A program made the translations under genes and the position numbers. Shown here piece by piece: positions 5,579 to 7,623 of a stretch of DNA of 7,623 bases (its first letter is position 1; every line of letters starts with the position of its first letter). The notes below the pieces were generated by a model. The model did not search any database. It was given only the letters and a program-made list of their open reading frames with translations, and was not told the origin of the DNA. Where the stretch lies: contig JBGPJM010000229.1 of assembly GCA_041485385.1 (NCBI GenBank), positions 1-7,623 on the forward strand, read 5' to 3'. Origin of the DNA: JBGPJM01 sp041485385 (GTDB lineage Bacteria; Planctomycetota; Phycisphaerae; Phycisphaerales; UBA1924).

Positions 5579-7401
5579 CTCGCACGATGTTTCTGTCGCA
5601 GCTTGGCGGCCTCCTCGGGGTGCTCGAGTTCCCACATGATTCGCCTCACCGAAAAATCCGCCGCAGCGGCCACCAAGGGATCAGCGTCCCTCCGCAGCGC
5701 GCGCAAGCGCGGCAGCACGCCGGTCGCGTCGCCACCGGCGAACGCGAGCACGTTCGCGGCCTCGGCCCGCCAAACCGGGTTGTCGCTTTCCAGCCACTCA
5801 GCCACCACCGGCACGCTCAGTTGCCCACTCTGTGCCAGGGAGTACAGCTGATTCCACTCTCCCTTGCGCCACGCGTCACGAATGACGACGGTGGCCCGCT
5901 CTGTTTCGCCCCCAAGCGCCGCGTACACCCGAGCCGCCGCACTTCTGACCTTGCGGTCAGGAGAATCCAGTAATCTCGTCGCCTCCGGCAGTACGCCCGG
6001 TGGCCCGCCTCCGATGTCCGCGAGCACGTCAAGAGCGCTCGCAGCGTCCCCGGATGCAGCTGCACCAAGCACGACAAGCAGTGACACGGCAGAGAGCTCC
6101 GGATCTCCACCGATTGCCGCCCATGCGCGCGCGGCGTACTCCCAAGTGACCGTGTCGCCGGGATCACGCACAAGGCGTTCGATGTCGTCGCGGAGCAGCA
6201 TTCCCGACCTGTCGTAGCGCGCCGCAGCCACGAGACCCGATCTACGCGTCGCTATCTCCCGACCACCCAGAGCCTCCCGCAAGATGGGCGTTGCTCGTTC
6301 CTCGAGAATGCAATGAGATGCAAACCGCACAATCGCCTGCCGCACCGCTTCATCGTTGTCGGACCATAGCGAGAGCACGCGTCGTTCGATACTCGGCCGG
6401 TCCCTCGCAAGCACATCGAGCGCCCAGACCGCAAGGCATCGTGTCGCTGGATCCGGCGAGCTCAGCGCATCCAGAAAGATAGGAACCGCCCGCTCTCCGT
6501 CCGTACCACAGCGAAGGAGACGTCCGTGCATGTCCCGGTTCTGCTCGATGTCATCGAATGCCAGGGTCCGCGTAAAGAGCGTGCTCAGAATGTGGTTCAA
6601 GCCATCGTCGTCGTTCAAGTCAATCGAGATCAATGCTTGCCGCGCGGACCGCCGGGTAGACGCATCGTCCGAGCCAAGGCAACTCACCAGCACCGGGATG
6701 GCATTCGTGGCACGCTCGCCAAACTCGCCGAGGCAAAGGAGGGCCTCCGGTCGAAGCTGCGGATCGCCGTCGCTGATCAACCCGACCAGGCAGTCGAGCG
6801 TTCCGGCGACGTGCGACGGTCGGGCCCAGGATGCGTACGGGTGGGAAGCAGGTCCGTAATGTCCGCTGACCTCCATTTCGAGCAGTGCCGTGATCAGCCC
6901 GATTTTCTTGGCTACCTCCGCGCTCCCATTCAACTCAGCGATGCACCGCCTCACCAGCCACCGATACTCCCACTGCCGCATCGTCCCGGCCCCAGCTCGC
7001 TTCTGAAGCTCCTTCATCCCCTCCCCGCTCTCCATCCATGGCAGGGCCGCGATGTAGCCCCATGTCGGCACGGCGCCGAGCCAGCCCTTCTCGCTGATGC
7101 GCTGCGTCGCCGCCGCGGCGGTCCCAGCCAGGAGCAGCGCCAGGCCCGCGGCGGCCAAGCGGTAGTGCCGGCGGGTCCTGTGCAGGCGGCGGGCCGAGCG
7201 GGCGGTGTGGCCGCACTCGGGGCAGGCGAGGCCGGGGGGCGGGGCGCCCGAGAGGTCGTACCAGCATTTGGGGCAGCGGGCCCGGCCGCGCGAGCGATCG
7301 GCGAGGAAGGCCCAGGCGGTGAGGGCCACGCCGCCGACGGCGAGGGTGGCCGCGGCGGCGAGGAGGAGCCAGGACCAGAGTGGGGCGAGGGCGAGGGTCA
7401 T
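5575..7401 (-). CDS. Membrane-anchored zinc-ribbon / HEAT-repeat protein
   Basis: A 608-aa product starting at ATG 7401, without a Shine-Dalgarno sequence. Transmembrane helix 1 (about 9-33) leads into an Arg-rich loop with a zinc ribbon CPKCWYDLSG...CPECGH (Cys 43, 46, 60, 63), then RRLHRTRRHYR and helix 2 (about 82-98). By the positive-inside rule the ribbon loop is cytoplasmic and the long remainder is outside. From about 200 to 590 it is a helical solenoid of degenerate HEAT/PBS-type repeats, for example near 207-260 (LISDGDPQLRPEALLCLGEFG), 309-335 (DALSSPDPATRCLAVWALDVLA), 476-497 (LLDSPDRKVRSAAARVYAALG) and 536-556 (WLESDNPVWRAEAANVLAFAG). Such solenoids usually mediate protein contacts. 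The region about 105-200 has WGY/WMES/WEYRW aromatic clusters and no repeat. It is the first gene of the operon, and its stop overlaps the next ATG (5578-5575). The function is unknown; it is probably a scaffold. Confidence 0.88.
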   Translation of the reverse strand: MTLALAPLWSWLLLAAAATLAVGGVALTAWAFLADRSRGRARCPKCWYDLSGAPPPGLACPECGHTARSARRLHRTRRHYRLAAAGLALLLAGTAAAATQRISEKGWLGAVPTWGYIAALPWMESGEGMKELQKRAGAGTMRQWEYRWLVRRCIAELNGSAEVAKKIGLITALLEMEVSGHYGPASHPYASWARPSHVAGTLDCLVGLISDGDPQLRPEALLCLGEFGERATNAIPVLVSCLGSDDASTRRSARQALISIDLNDDDGLNHILSTLFTRTLAFDDIEQNRDMHGRLLRCGTDGERAVPIFLDALSSPDPATRCLAVWALDVLARDRPSIERRVLSLWSDNDEAVRQAIVRFASHCILEERATPILREALGGREIATRRSGLVAAARYDRSGMLLRDDIERLVRDPGDTVTWEYAARAWAAIGGDPELSAVSLLVVLGAAASGDAASALDVLADIGGGPPGVLPEATRLLDSPDRKVRSAAARVYAALGGETERATVVIRDAWRKGEWNQLYSLAQSGQLSVPVVAEWLESDNPVWRAEAANVLAFAGGDATGVLPRLRALRRDADPLVAAAADFSVRRIMWELEHPEEAAKLRQKHRAR

Positions 7402-7623
7402 GGGAGGGGTCTATGAGACTGGTACGCAGAATATGGGTGGGGTCGGCGGGGATGGGGGGGAAAAGGTAGGAATCGCCCCCGAGACGAGTCGGGGTGCTTA
7501 GGTTGTGGAGGTCGTGCGGCACCCTCGACCCCTTTCGGGGTGAAGAGCGTTGAGTGTGCGTCTCTTCCACGGGTTCCGCTTGCCGGCCTGACGGCCGGCG
7601 TCGCTCCACCCGCGGCTACTCGC
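7402..7623. other. Upstream region of the operon with hairpin cluster
   Basis: 222 bp with no credible gene up to the window edge. The proximal 70 bp should contain the promoter of the leftward operon, but I see no convincing -35/-10 pair; the best -10-like string is CATATT near 7434-7429 (read leftward) with no matching -35. From about 7470 outward the sequence becomes a chain of hairpins described separately. Confidence 0.5.
7470..7623. repeat. REP-like hairpin cluster, cut by the window end
   Basis: Three inverted repeats lie in series. CCCCGA (7477-7482) pairs with TCGGGG (7489-7494). ACCCC (7528-7532) pairs with GGGGT (7537-7541) around TTTC. The third is nested: GCCGGCC (7582-7588) pairs with GGCCGGC (7593-7599) around TGAC, enclosed by CCACGGGT (7567-7574) and ACCCGCGG (7608-7615) with one mismatch. 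None is followed by a T run on either strand, so simple intrinsic termination is not supported. From memory, wording like 'CCACGGGTTCCGCTTGCCGG...ACCCGCGGCTACTCGC' recurs in planctomycete intergenic DNA, which would make this a dispersed REP-type repeat. I could not check copy number, and the element may continue past 7623. Confidence 0.55.

Overview
The window is about 7.6 kb of very GC-rich DNA. It most likely comes from a planctomycete of the Phycisphaerae type. This is an inference from protein architecture, not a database result. Two membrane proteins carry the short 'CPxC...CPECG' zinc ribbon beside a transmembrane helix that I associate with that group. They sit with a TPR lipoprotein, an antitoxin-like small protein and many starts without a Shine-Dalgarno sequence.

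Left part (1-1772, + strand): the last 80 codons of a sensor histidine kinase (ATP-binding domain) overlap by 4 bp the start of a complete NtrC-type sigma-54 activator with receiver, AAA+ and Fis-type HTH domains. Together they form a two-component system that would switch on sigma-54 promoters elsewhere. I found no -24/-12 promoter in the window.

Middle (1773-2496): a 0.7 kb intergenic region that is not simple filler. It holds a 74-codon leftward ORF resembling an orphan antitoxin, a 10-bp tandem repeat, and a six-copy array of a 14-bp motif (TTGGCGGYCTTAGG) in which the Y base strictly alternates T/C. It also holds a strong Shine-Dalgarno-like sequence next to a hairpin with no gene behind it, and an AT-rich palindromic patch with a possible leftward promoter. 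The tandem repeat and the array share a core, so they look like one repeat family.

Next (2497-3615, + strand): a complete PA0069-type radical SAM protein (CxxxCxxC cluster motif), related to the spore photoproduct lyase-like group and of unknown substrate.

Right part (7401 down to 3663, - strand): a tightly coupled three-gene operon, each junction a 4-bp stop/start overlap. In transcription order it encodes (1) a 608-aa membrane protein with zinc ribbon and HEAT-like repeats, (2) a 227-aa two-helix membrane protein with C-terminal zinc ribbon, and (3) a 411-aa lipoprotein that joins a trypsin/HtrA-like fold, with all three catalytic positions apparently lost, to four TPRs. The predicted topology puts the large domains of all three outside the cytoplasmic membrane. 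This trio is the best candidate here for an undescribed envelope-associated module. Upstream of it (7470-7623) is a cluster of hairpins that looks like a dispersed intergenic repeat cut by the window edge.
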